Positions 1 through 6,979 of a stretch of DNA of 10,906 nt are shown here, piece by piece. The stretch lies in assembly GCA_018818485.1 (NCBI GenBank), contig JAHIRX010000002.1, forward strand, positions 1 to 10,906, given 5' to 3'. Every line of letters starts with the position of its first letter. Position 1 is the first letter of the stretch. This DNA comes from Patescibacteria group bacterium. GTDB taxonomy: Bacteria > Patescibacteriota > WWE3 > UBA101185 > UBA10185. The notes under the pieces were generated by a model. It was not told where the DNA came from, ran no database searches, and saw only the letters and a program-made list of their open reading frames with translations. Made by a program: the position numbers and the translations under genes.

Positions 1-177
1 ATTATTTTAAAACTAGGGACCAAGGAATTTAATCGAACCCGTATTGGTATTGGCCGTCCCCCAAACCCAAACATTCCTGTCGATGAGTATGTATTGATGG
101 ATTTTAGCGATAAGGAGGTTGCTGGACTTCCGAGTCTAGTTTACAGCTCTTGGCTGAATAGACTTCTTCCTTTATAA
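1..177 (+). CDS. pth: Peptidyl-tRNA hydrolase, C-terminal part (5' truncated)
   Basis: Frame 1 is open from the first base to a TAA at 175-177 and gives the last 58 residues of a protein. The segment reads RIGIGRPPNP, then DEYVLMDFS followed by an acidic residue. This is the conserved C-terminal part of bacterial Pth, where a strand R-[IL]-R-[IVL]-G-[IV]-G-R-P is followed by the 'YVL..F...E' motif and the lid helix. Pth hydrolyses the ester bond of peptidyl-tRNAs dropped by ribosomes and recycles the tRNA in the cytoplasm. The catalytic His, Asn and Asp lie upstream of the window and cannot be checked. The next gene is dnaX, 57 bp downstream. I see no T-tract terminator in that gap, so some read-through is possible. 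The family call is firm on this motif block although only about 30% of the protein is present. Confidence 0.85.
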   Translation: MILKLGTKEFNRTRIGIGRPPNPNIPVDEYVLMDFSDKEVAGLPSLVYSSWLNRLLPL

Positions 178-191
178 CCAAACCAATATTG

Positions 192-220
192 TTGGAAAAC
201 AACTTGGGGTACTCTATACT
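192..220 (+). promoter_or_regulatory. Sigma-70-type promoter for dnaX
   Basis: TTGGAA (192-197) and TATACT (215-220) are separated by exactly 17 bp. Transcription would start around 227-228, leaving only about 7 nt before the dnaX ATG at 235. A small TTGTT/AACAA inverted repeat (189-202) overlaps the -35 box. This is inferred from sequence only. Confidence 0.6.
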
Positions 221-234
221 AAAATTTAGGCAGT

Positions 235-1827
235 ATGTTCTACACAAAGTATCGTCCACAAAAATTTAGTGAAGCTATTAAAACCTCAGAGGCTGTTGAT
301 TCATTACCTAAACAGCTAAAGGGTGGAAAGACCGTGCACGCATACTTATTTATAGGTCCTAGAGGTACAGGAAAGACTACAGTTGCAAGGCTTCTGGCAA
401 AAGCATTAAACTGCACAAAATCTCTTAAGAACGGCGATCCGTGTAATAAGTGTAAAAACTGTGTTTCAGTTAATCAAGCAAACTTTACAGATCTTATTGA
501 AATAGACGCAGCAAGTAACAGAGGTATAGATGATGTCCGTGATTTGAAGGATAAAATTAGACTTGCCCCATCCATGGGTAAACACAAAATATATATTATC
601 GACGAGGTTCATATGTTAACCACCGAGGCCTTCAATGCTCTTTTAAAGACTCTTGAAGAGCCCCCTCAAAATGTCACTTTCATTTTATGTACAACTGAAG
701 ATCATAAAGTTCCAGCTACCATCAAGTCACGATGCCAGATTTTTAGATTCAAAAGAGCTACTGTTAAACAAATAGTTTTAAAACTTAAAAAGATTGTTAA
801 AGAAGAAGAGATAAAGATAAAAGATAAAGACCTTTCAAAGATAGCAGAGGCTTCTTTGGGTGGTTTTAGAGACGCAGAAACACTGTTACAGCAGGTTTTT
901 GAGGGAGAGGTCGATATAGACTCACTTTTATCTGTTAGTTCAAAGGAAAAATATATTGAATGCCTTGATAATCTTTTTGAGTGTAACGCCAGGGGAGCAC
1001 TGAGTATTGTCGAGAGTGTATTTGAAGAAGGAGTAGATCTATATATTTGGATTGGTGAACTTTTAAAATATATGAGGGGGGTTTTGTTTATAAAGTCAGG
1101 TGCGAAAGGGGAGGCAATGGATGTTACTGAAGATTTAATGAAAACAATTGAAGAGCAAGCACAAAAGGTAGAATTAAGGTGGTTAATTTCTTCAATCAAT
1201 TTACTAATTGATGCTCATCAGAAAATTAAAAACTCTTTTATTCCACAACTTCCAGTAGAACTTGCGATAGTTGAGATATGTTCTCACGGTTGTTCACCTT
1301 CTCAACCTATCTCAGACCCTTTTGGCAATGAGTCTCCCAGTTCTCCTGTAGTAGGTACTACCACACAGGTGGTGAAAAAGACCATTATGGTAGTTGAGAA
1401 AAGGTCTTCAGGTAAAGCAAAGAAGGCATCTTCCAAATCTAAGGTAGAGTTTTCTACTATTAAAAAAAAGTGGAAAAAGTTTATTGAACAGAGTAACGGT
1501 TTGAATCACTCTCTAACTGCTCTTTTAAGGTCGAGTACCCCTGTTAATGTGGAAGAGAACTTTATAGTTTTGGAAGTATTTTATCCTTTCCACAAAGAAC
1601 GTTTAGAGTCCCCAAGACATAGACAACTATTAGAGGATCTATCACAGATGGTATACGGCTCTAGCTTTGGTGTTAGGTGTGTTCTAAGTGACAAAAAGCC
1701 TCCTAAGAGGCTTGGAAAAGGAGAGTCTGGAATCCTAACAGACTTGAATGTGGCTCCAGTTAGTATAGACAGAGAAGCAGTTTTAGAAGCATTTGATGGA
1801 GGATTACCAATAGTAGGTAAAAGTTAA
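235..1827 (+). CDS. dnaX: DNA polymerase III subunit gamma/tau (clamp-loader ATPase)
   Basis: This is the ATPase subunit of the clamp loader, which loads the beta sliding clamp and ties the polymerase to the replisome. Visible motifs are Walker A GPRGTGKT (residues 41-48), four zinc cysteines C60, C70, C73 and C76, Walker B IIDEVHM (121-127), sensor 1 around LCTTE (151-155), the SRC motif with arginine finger (165-167), and sensor 2 in GGFRDAE (209-215). The collar domain III runs to about residue 360. A low-complexity Ser/Lys-rich linker follows (about 361-408), then a C-terminal domain containing FHKERLE. At 530 aa it is shorter than E. coli tau (643 aa). The start is well placed, because the protein opens directly with the usual YxKYRPxxF motif. 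A run of eight A (1462-1469) contains A-AAA-AAG in the zero-frame phase used in E. coli dnaX. A -1 shift there would reach TGA at 1485-1487 and give a protein of about 417 aa. recR follows 30 bp downstream, the usual partner. Confidence 0.98.
   Translation: MFYTKYRPQKFSEAIKTSEAVDSLPKQLKGGKTVHAYLFIGPRGTGKTTVARLLAKALNCTKSLKNGDPCNKCKNCVSVNQANFTDLIEIDAASNRGIDDVRDLKDKIRLAPSMGKHKIYIIDEVHMLTTEAFNALLKTLEEPPQNVTFILCTTEDHKVPATIKSRCQIFRFKRATVKQIVLKLKKIVKEEEIKIKDKDLSKIAEASLGGFRDAETLLQQVFEGEVDIDSLLSVSSKEKYIECLDNLFECNARGALSIVESVFEEGVDLYIWIGELLKYMRGVLFIKSGAKGEAMDVTEDLMKTIEEQAQKVELRWLISSINLLIDAHQKIKNSFIPQLPVELAIVEICSHGCSPSQPISDPFGNESPSSPVVGTTTQVVKKTIMVVEKRSSGKAKKASSKSKVEFSTIKKKWKKFIEQSNGLNHSLTALLRSSTPVNVEENFIVLEVFYPFHKERLESPRHRQLLEDLSQMVYGSSFGVRCVLSDKKPPKRLGKGESGILTDLNVAPVSIDREAVLEAFDGGLPIVGKS
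1462..1487 (+). promoter_or_regulatory. Candidate programmed frameshift or slippage site in dnaX
   Basis: Eight consecutive A then G (1462-1470) are read in frame as AAA AAA AAG, so the heptamer A-AAA-AAG is in the same phase as the E. coli dnaX slippery site. The -1 frame continues Val-Glu-Lys-Val-Tyr and stops at TGA 1485-1487. This would release a gamma-like product just after the linker that follows domain III. The +1 frame stops at 1502-1504. I see no strong upstream Shine-Dalgarno-like stimulator (only AAGGTAGAG, 1441-1449) and did not identify a clear downstream stem. A-runs are common in AT-rich genes, so function is inferred from phase and position. Confidence 0.4.
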
Positions 1828-1839
1828 TATTTTTCCTCG

Positions 1840-1848
1840 TGATAAAAT
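1840..1848 (+). promoter_or_regulatory. Extended -10 element for recR
   Basis: TGATAAAAT (TGn plus TAAAAT) ends 9 nt before the recR ATG, and no Shine-Dalgarno is present. There is no convincing -35. It would produce an mRNA with a leader of only a few bases. recR may also be read from the dnaX promoter. Confidence 0.45.
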
Positions 1849-1857
1849 TATTAAGCA

Positions 1858-2505
1858 ATGAAGATTCCAAGACCAATTCTTAATCTAATAGAATATTTTG
1901 AAAGACTTCCTGGTATTGGTCCAAAGACTGCACAGCGTTTAACGTTTTTTCTTCTTAACTTTCCAAAAGAAGATCTTGAGAGATTTGGGGAATCTTTAGT
2001 AGAGTTAAAGACTAAAACTAGATTTTGTAATATATGCAAGAATGTGACAGAAGATGATACTTGTATTGTTTGTAGTGATCCAACGCGAAATGAAAAGCAG
2101 ATTGCTGTTGTTTCAGGTCCGATGGACACAATAGCTTTAGATAAAGCAGGGTTTAAAGGGGTGTACCACGTACTTCACGGAATAATTGATCCACTAAATA
2201 ATATTGGACCAGAAGAAATTTTTATAAAAGAGCTTCTCGAAAGAATTACAAAGTTGGATTCTAATGTGTCTTTTGAAGATATGGGAGATGATAAAAGCGG
2301 TGTTGAAATAATACTAGCAACTAACACAAGTATGGAAGGGGAGTCCACAGCTATGTATATATCAAAAATGATAAAAGAAAGAGGTTTTGATGCAGAAAAG
2401 GTTATAATAACAAGGATTGCTCGTGGTCTGCCTGTTGGTGGGGATATTGAGTACGCAGATGATATTACGCTAAGCAGGGCCCTCGAGGGAAGGACTGAGA
2501 TATAA
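1858..2505 (+). CDS. recR: Recombination mediator RecR
   Basis: RecR works with RecO (and RecF) to load RecA onto SSB-coated single-stranded DNA at gaps. At 215 aa it is close to the usual ~200 aa. In order it shows an N-terminal helix-hairpin-helix region (RLPGIGPKTAQRL, residues 16-28), a four-cysteine zinc finger CxxC...CxxC (C57, C60, C69, C72), and a Toprim domain containing YHVLHG and IGPEE. The C-terminal signature includes ILATN, EGEST, ARGLPVGGDIEYAD and a final EGR. One oddity is the strand that normally reads VVE at the start of Toprim, which here reads VVSGPMD, so the conserved Glu is Ser. The ATG at 1858 begins immediately before the conserved first helix, so the start is secure. 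The gene lies 30 bp after dnaX and 37 bp before cysS; dnaX-recR is a conserved pair, here without ybaB/ebfC between them. Confidence 0.97.
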   Translation: MKIPRPILNLIEYFERLPGIGPKTAQRLTFFLLNFPKEDLERFGESLVELKTKTRFCNICKNVTEDDTCIVCSDPTRNEKQIAVVSGPMDTIALDKAGFKGVYHVLHGIIDPLNNIGPEEIFIKELLERITKLDSNVSFEDMGDDKSGVEIILATNTSMEGESTAMYISKMIKERGFDAEKVIITRIARGLPVGGDIEYADDITLSRALEGRTEI

Positions 2506-2523
2506 GTATAAAGTAGATGTTTG

Positions 2524-2532
2524 TGGTAAAAT
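2524..2532 (+). promoter_or_regulatory. Extended -10 element for cysS
   Basis: TGGTAAAAT (TGn plus TAAAAT) ends 10 nt before the cysS ATG. No Shine-Dalgarno is visible in TTTACTCAGA-ATG. This is the same arrangement as upstream of recR and suggests a near-leaderless start. No clear -35. Confidence 0.45.
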
Positions 2533-2542
2533 TTTACTCAGA

Positions 2543-3925
2543 ATGAAGCTATATAATTCATTATCAAAAGAAGTTGAAGATTTTAAACCTATTAACCAAG
2601 AATCTGTGAGTATGTATTGTTGTGGACCCACCGCTTACCATTTTCAACAGATTGGAAATTGGAGAACCTTTTCCCTTTCAGACTTTTTATACAGAACTCT
2701 AAAATTCAACGATTTTAATGTTGACTATATTATGAATATCACTGATGTTGGACATCTCTTTGAAGAGGGGAGAGATGATAGTGGTGAAGATAAAGTAGAA
2801 AAGGCAGCTGAGAAAGAGGGAAAGACGGCCAAAGAGATTATTGAATTTTATACCAAGGACTTTTTAAATGGATATAAATCTCTAAATTTGATGGAGCCTC
2901 GTAAATTTACTAAAGCAAGCGAATATATTGATCCTCAAATAGATTTACTAGTCACCCTTGAAGAAAAAGGATATACATATCAAACTTCTGACGGGATCTA
3001 TTTTGATACAGCTAAGTTTAAGGATTATGGAAATCTTTCTGGTCTTTCGATAGAGAGTGTGAAAGAAGGTGCAAGGATAGATCCTAATCCCGAGAAGAAA
3101 AATCCTACAGACTTTGCTTTATGGAAATTTTCTCCGCAAGGAAAACAGAGACAACAAGAGTGGCAGTCACCGTGGGGTGTGGGATTTCCTGGTTGGCATT
3201 TAGAGTGTAGTGCTATGGCACTTAACGAACTTGGTGAAACAATTGATATTCATGTTGGTGGGGAAGACCTAAAGATGATTCATCATCAAAATGAGATTGC
3301 TCAAAGCGAGTGTGCTACTGGAAAATCATTTGTGAATTATTGGGTACACGGGGCCTTCTTAACAGTTGATGGTGGGAAGATGAGCAAAAGTGAAGGCAAC
3401 TTTTACACAGTAGATGATATTGAAAAGAAGGGCTTTTCTGCAATGGATCTTAGATACCTTTTTATGACTGCTCACTATAGAACACCCCTAAACTTTACAT
3501 GGGAAGCGCTCCAAAATGCTCACAACTCACTTCTTAAGATATATGACATAGTAGGAAGTTATGAGCAAAACCCAGAAGCTGAAGTGTCTGAAAAATACTT
3601 GAAGAGATTTAAAGATAAGATTGGTGACGACCTAAACTTGCCTGAAGCTTTAGCTATAGTGTGGGAGCTTTTAAAGAGTAGTTTATCAGAAGCCTCTAGG
3701 TTAAATACATTTATGAAAATGGATGAGGTGCTGGGTCTAGATATTCAAGAACATATTGGCTACGAAGTTCCAGAAGAAGTGGAGAACTTAGCCAAGATGA
3801 GAATGGAGTATAGAAAAAATGGTATTTGGGACAAGGCCGATGTAATTAGGAAGCAGATAAGTGAACTAGGCTATGTGTTAGAAGATGTAGAGGATAATAA
3901 GTACAAGATAAAGAAGAGGCTTTAA
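2543..3925 (+). CDS. cysS: Cysteinyl-tRNA synthetase
   Basis: This class I aminoacyl-tRNA synthetase charges tRNA-Cys with cysteine in the cytoplasm. Its 460 aa match the usual length (E. coli 461). Zinc/cysteine-binding residues are all present: C27 in CCGPT, C222 in WHLEC, and H247 and E251 in HHQNE. KMSKS is intact at 279-283 and is followed by EGN. The C-terminal anticodon-binding region ends in the typical R-x-R...D...R block (YRKNGIWDKADVIRKQI). The notable departure is the HIGH signature, which reads QIGN (36-39). Asn in the last position is common in bacterial CysRS, but Gln for the first His is unusual (CAG rather than CAT/CAC). Everything else looks functional. Its stop codon is separated by one base from the stop of the convergent gene on the other strand. 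Confidence 0.97.
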   Translation: MKLYNSLSKEVEDFKPINQESVSMYCCGPTAYHFQQIGNWRTFSLSDFLYRTLKFNDFNVDYIMNITDVGHLFEEGRDDSGEDKVEKAAEKEGKTAKEIIEFYTKDFLNGYKSLNLMEPRKFTKASEYIDPQIDLLVTLEEKGYTYQTSDGIYFDTAKFKDYGNLSGLSIESVKEGARIDPNPEKKNPTDFALWKFSPQGKQRQQEWQSPWGVGFPGWHLECSAMALNELGETIDIHVGGEDLKMIHHQNEIAQSECATGKSFVNYWVHGAFLTVDGGKMSKSEGNFYTVDDIEKKGFSAMDLRYLFMTAHYRTPLNFTWEALQNAHNSLLKIYDIVGSYEQNPEAEVSEKYLKRFKDKIGDDLNLPEALAIVWELLKSSLSEASRLNTFMKMDEVLGLDIQEHIGYEVPEEVENLAKMRMEYRKNGIWDKADVIRKQISELGYVLEDVEDNKYKIKKRL

Positions 3926-3926
3926 C

Positions 3927-5855
3927 TTACTCCGTGGATAACCATTTTACAGTATTTATTCCAATGTAGTCTCTAAGCTTAGTTAGATATTTTGGTTCAA
4001 ATATGAAATCTTCAGCAGGATCCTTATCATTTTGAGTTCCTTGTAGTGTTCTTCTAAAAATAAACTCATTTGCAATGTAGAATCCATTTAAAACCAAGGT
4101 TTTTGATGCCTCACCTTCGTTTATATCGTAAGCTGTATAGAAATCCCCATCAGCTATGATTGCAATTCCAACCTTATCTACCCTTTTTGCTATTTCTACA
4201 TTTCCACTTACTATAAATAGTGCTGCAGAGGCGTTGCTCGTTTGAATATTATTTGAAATTCTTAAGTTACCGTCTATAAAAACTACCTGATCGAATGTTG
4301 TAGTGCCATAGTTGCTTGGTGTGGTGTTGTTTAGTATTTCGTAATTTCCATTTGAGATGTAAGTACCTGAGTTTGTCCTTAGACTTCCACCAGTGATAAC
4401 AGTTTTATCATTTGGAGCTAGGTCAAAAAACTTTGAATAATTGTAGTCTGGTGGGGGTGGGGTATTTATTGTTACTAAATCACTTGATGTAGAAAAGAAG
4501 TTAATTGTGGATCTACTGATTTCTATCATTCCATCACTATTATCACCATACGCCTCAGCAATCATATCAATATCATTATTAGCTCTAACAATTCCTTTTC
4601 CTGTTATTCTAATCCAGGGCCCATTAATGCACATGTCTTTAGAATTAAAGTTGCCTGCCATATCTTCAGCGTAAAATCTTACTATCTTACATATTTTCCA
4701 GTTACTATCACAAAAGTCTACCTTAGGTGTTAAAAGGTAGGCACTTTTTACACCTGGAAAAAATGGAGGACTAATTAAAGGTTTCCATTGGTTTAGAAGC
4801 CACGTACTATTACATCCCAAAAGATTATCAAAGACGCCAAATCCTACGTTTCTGCTTGTAGTGTACTGAAATTTATCTGTAAATGTAGATAGCCCGGATG
4901 TGGCGTCAGAAACATTTGTATAAACATACACTTCGTGATCGGAACCAAAAAATCCTCTTATTGCTCCAGAATCTTGCCAGTTTCCAGGAGGAGTCTGGTC
5001 AATTTTTATACTGTCAGATTTTGTAATCTCTATATTTCCAGCCCTATCCACACTGTAGTAGTCAACGGTATGGTAACCGTCAGATGCAATGGAGAATGAG
5101 GTAGATGAGGATACGGTGTTATTGTTTATGTTCACTGCATCAATCCACATAGACCCTATTCCTAAAAGACCTATCTCTATATAAACACCTATTGCATCGT
5201 CTACATTGACAATAAAATTAGATGAAAGCTGTGTCCAAGCATTAGTACCTGAAATGTCACTACTTTGAGCGATTTGAGTGTATGTTTTTACACCAAACTC
5301 GTCTTCTTCCACAGCATATATTCTAAAGAAAGCACTGTTTGCGTTTTCTGTTTTTACCCATACTGAGGCATTCATATTGTTATACGGAGTAGAAGCAGCA
5401 AAGTTATCAATATGATTTATTGCATGCCACACGCTACCAGTAGACTGTATTTTTATAGATGTAGTACTAAAACCCGCCATGTAGTTAATAGTGTCTCTTG
5501 AGTAGGTAGTGTCAGCATCGGTTAGATTTGGTTTCCAAGAGGCTGTGTTTATTGGAGAAGCAGCATCGGTAGTTTCAAAAGATGGGTTAGGAGCTAGATT
5601 TAGGGTATCTCCAAAGCTCTTTTTTACCCACAAACCCCCATCTATTCTGTAGTTTATTTCTTTAACTCCACTTTCTAGATCAGTTGCCTTAAGTGTATAA
5701 GTTACTGGTGAGACGTACCAACTATTTTTACCATTGGGTGATGAGGGACTTTTTATAATAGTTGTTACAGGTGGGGTAGTACCTGCAAAAGATTTTATAG
5801 AAAAAAGAATGGATATAACAGTGAAACCAATTGTTTTGAGCAGTTTCTTAGGCAT
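3927..5855 (-). CDS. Exported multidomain surface protein (OmpL47-like Ig domain with inserted CBM-like module)
   Basis: A 642-aa protein with a signal peptide: Lys-rich start, hydrophobic segment about 8-20, and likely cleavage after SFA (22-24). From about 28 to 81 it resembles the first half of an OmpL47-type Ig-like domain (WYVSPVTYTLKATD, SGV, YRIDGG). The second half appears at about 249-290 (GYHTVDYYSVDRAGNIE, KIDQTPP). Between them sits a jelly-roll, CBM4/9-like segment starting NPSFE (90-94) and ending near WIDAVNI (237-243). A central region of about 290-415 has four cysteines (C348, C382, C389, C409) that could form disulfides. The last ~220 residues look like a repetitive beta-strand domain and end in a DPAEDFIFEPKYL...W motif, which I recall from surface/pilus-associated proteins of CPR bacteria. 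No membrane anchor or sorting signal is visible. A role in attachment to host cells or surface glycans is inference only. The substrate is unknown. Confidence 0.75.
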   Translation of the reverse strand: MPKKLLKTIGFTVISILFSIKSFAGTTPPVTTIIKSPSSPNGKNSWYVSPVTYTLKATDLESGVKEINYRIDGGLWVKKSFGDTLNLAPNPSFETTDAASPINTASWKPNLTDADTTYSRDTINYMAGFSTTSIKIQSTGSVWHAINHIDNFAASTPYNNMNASVWVKTENANSAFFRIYAVEEDEFGVKTYTQIAQSSDISGTNAWTQLSSNFIVNVDDAIGVYIEIGLLGIGSMWIDAVNINNNTVSSSTSFSIASDGYHTVDYYSVDRAGNIEITKSDSIKIDQTPPGNWQDSGAIRGFFGSDHEVYVYTNVSDATSGLSTFTDKFQYTTSRNVGFGVFDNLLGCNSTWLLNQWKPLISPPFFPGVKSAYLLTPKVDFCDSNWKICKIVRFYAEDMAGNFNSKDMCINGPWIRITGKGIVRANNDIDMIAEAYGDNSDGMIEISRSTINFFSTSSDLVTINTPPPPDYNYSKFFDLAPNDKTVITGGSLRTNSGTYISNGNYEILNNTTPSNYGTTTFDQVVFIDGNLRISNNIQTSNASAALFIVSGNVEIAKRVDKVGIAIIADGDFYTAYDINEGEASKTLVLNGFYIANEFIFRRTLQGTQNDKDPAEDFIFEPKYLTKLRDYIGINTVKWLSTE

Positions 5856-5862
5856 TACGTAT

Positions 5863-5868
5863 ATATTA
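5863..5868 (-). promoter_or_regulatory. -10 element for the exported surface protein
   Basis: On the minus strand TAATAT (5868 down to 5863) is followed by 7 nt and then the ATG at 5855, with no Shine-Dalgarno. This spacing would place +1 at or next to the start codon. Seventeen bp upstream lies only a T6 run (5891-5886), which is also the U-tract of the preceding gene's terminator. Confidence 0.4.
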
Positions 5869-5885
5869 GCGGGTTTTTATGAATT

Positions 5886-5927
5886 AAAAAAGACGCAGAA
5901 TTCATTTTAAATCTCTACGTCTTTTTT
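5886..5927 (-). terminator. Rho-independent terminator overlapping the 64-aa gene's stop
   Basis: The arms AAAAAAGACG-C-AGA (5886-5899) and TCT-A-CGTCTTTTTT (5914-5927) pair over 13 bp with one C/A mismatch and a 14-nt loop. On the minus strand the first arm lies within the last codons of the 64-aa gene, the stop codon is in the loop, and the second arm ends in TTTTTT. The A/T flanks also give a T6 tract on the plus strand, so it could work in both directions. It separates the 5907-6972 gene unit from the surface-protein gene. Confidence 0.75.
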
Positions 5928-6101
5928 GTCTTGAGCAGTACTCTGTATACAAACATCACATGTAAGTACATGTAATTCTGCAGCTGCTTTGTTGAGACTA
6001 TTGGCCTCAACCTCACCATTTATAATTTTTTGTGCTTGCATACAGGCGAGCTGTGGTACTTTTCCTATCTTTGTTTTGGTATCGAAAATATCCTTACTCA
6101 T
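5907..6101 (-). CDS. Small protein with HxxxCxxC zinc motif (anti-sigma zinc-finger-like)
   Basis: A 64-aa protein with C20, H44, C48 and C51. The segment LHVLTCDVC has the HxxxCxxC spacing of zinc-binding anti-sigma (ZAS) domains, and C20 at the start of the preceding helix fits their upstream ligand. There is no transmembrane segment and no room for a sigma-inhibiting tail, so it could equally be a stand-alone zinc-binding adaptor. I chose the ATG at 6101 because GGAGG (6112-6108) sits 6 nt upstream. The in-frame GTG at 6107 would directly abut that Shine-Dalgarno. The ATG lies inside the end of the upstream nuclease-like gene (8-bp overlap), which indicates translational coupling. The last codons form one arm of the terminator. 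I cannot assign a function; a partnership with the upstream gene is inferred from overlap. Confidence 0.7.
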   Translation of the reverse strand: MSKDIFDTKTKIGKVPQLACMQAQKIINGEVEANSLNKAAAELHVLTCDVCIQSTAQDKKDVEI

Positions 6102-6972
6102 TAACACCCTCCTCTTTATAAATTATTTTTTCTAGTTGATCGTATATTTCGCTGGCAAAACTTCCTTCTTCGAAAGTTTTGCCTACTGGAGTAGCTGTTC
6201 GCATGCTGAACATTGGATTTTCACTTCCTTCTCCTCCAGGTACAATAACTGCAATTGGAATTATTCTTTTAGTTGTCTTATTTTTCAAGGAAGCTAAGTA
6301 TTCTAGCATACTATAAGACGTATGTGCAAGTTTCTTTTGAAGCTTTTCTAACCTTTCTGCTGAGTTATTGTTTTGGTGAGGTTTTCCAAAATCCCACTTG
6401 GACTCAATATCTTCTAGAATAGTAAAATCTTTGTTATCTATTCTGCCCACAACCACGCTTTTAATGTTTGAGCTACTTTTCACCTGTATAGGCAAAACAT
6501 AAGGTACCTGAGTCTCATTAGGATCTTTTACTACTAAATCAATGTTGCCTACTGTATCATCTTCAAAGTCTGGTAAATATACCTCGAATCCTAGTTGTTT
6601 CAAAGAAATCGCTACTGCCGCTTCAGCAAATAATCCATTCTTAATATCTTCCCATCTGTTACCCATTCCCTCGTTGTATACCTTTACTACTCTAGTAAAC
6701 CTGTTTACTTCTTCTGTTAGTTTCTCTGCGGCTTCCTCTGACTTTAGAGCCTCAAGATTTAGGTGTACCAAGCTATCAACAGTAAGGCTATTACATGCAG
6801 TATAAAGAGCTAGTTTACTAGCTCCTGATTTTTCCCTGGTTTCTAAGGCCTTTCTCAATATTGCAGTTTTTATATCTTCTTCAGTATCAATACTCTCTTG
6901 CATGGGTTCTGATACTTCTGGATAAGATTTTGGGGAATCTTCCTCAATCAATGATTCAATGGTATCAAGCAT
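6094..6972 (-). CDS. Putative PD-(D/E)XK nuclease-fold protein
   Basis: A 292-aa cytoplasmic protein with no signal peptide. The first ~35 residues are acidic and probably disordered. A helical segment follows to about residue 110. The C-terminal half then carries what looks like a PD-(D/E)XK core: helix with E117 (LFAEAAVAI), a strand after LGFEVYLP, D145 in GNIDLVV, and Q163-x-K165 in PIQVKSS. Gln replacing the Glu of the ExK half is known in Mrr-type and other members of the fold. C-terminal features include a strand IIPIAVIVPGGEG (about 239-251). I do not recognise a named family, and DNA cleavage is not shown. The gene has its own extended -10 seven bases before the ATG, runs divergently from ychF, and overlaps the next small gene by 8 bp, making a two-gene unit. 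Repair, restriction/defence or a structural (inactive) role are all possible. Confidence 0.65.
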   Translation of the reverse strand: MLDTIESLIEEDSPKSYPEVSEPMQESIDTEEDIKTAILRKALETREKSGASKLALYTACNSLTVDSLVHLNLEALKSEEAAEKLTEEVNRFTRVVKVYNEGMGNRWEDIKNGLFAEAAVAISLKQLGFEVYLPDFEDDTVGNIDLVVKDPNETQVPYVLPIQVKSSSNIKSVVVGRIDNKDFTILEDIESKWDFGKPHQNNNSAERLEKLQKKLAHTSYSMLEYLASLKNKTTKRIIPIAVIVPGGEGSENPMFSMRTATPVGKTFEEGSFASEIYDQLEKIIYKEEGVNE

Positions 6973-6979
6973 TACATTA

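Noticed and set aside
189..202. TTGTT-GGAA-AACAA hairpin as a pth terminator
   Set aside because: Only a 5-bp A/T-rich stem with no following T-tract; more likely incidental within the dnaX promoter.
702..1199. Open frame on the minus strand inside dnaX
   Set aside because: It lies wholly within a well-supported gene; Ser/Phe-rich low-complexity product with no family signature.
1851..2129. Open frame on the minus strand inside recR
   Set aside because: Antisense shadow of conserved RecR codons; no recognisable product.
6102..6107. GTG start for the 64-aa zinc-motif gene
   Set aside because: The GGAGG at 6112-6108 would touch the GTG; the ATG at 6101 has ideal 6-nt spacing.
6542..6805. Plus-strand open frame inside the nuclease-like gene
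   Set aside because: Ser-rich shadow frame with no start signals. The minus-strand frame is longer, has a promoter and has a coherent domain pattern.
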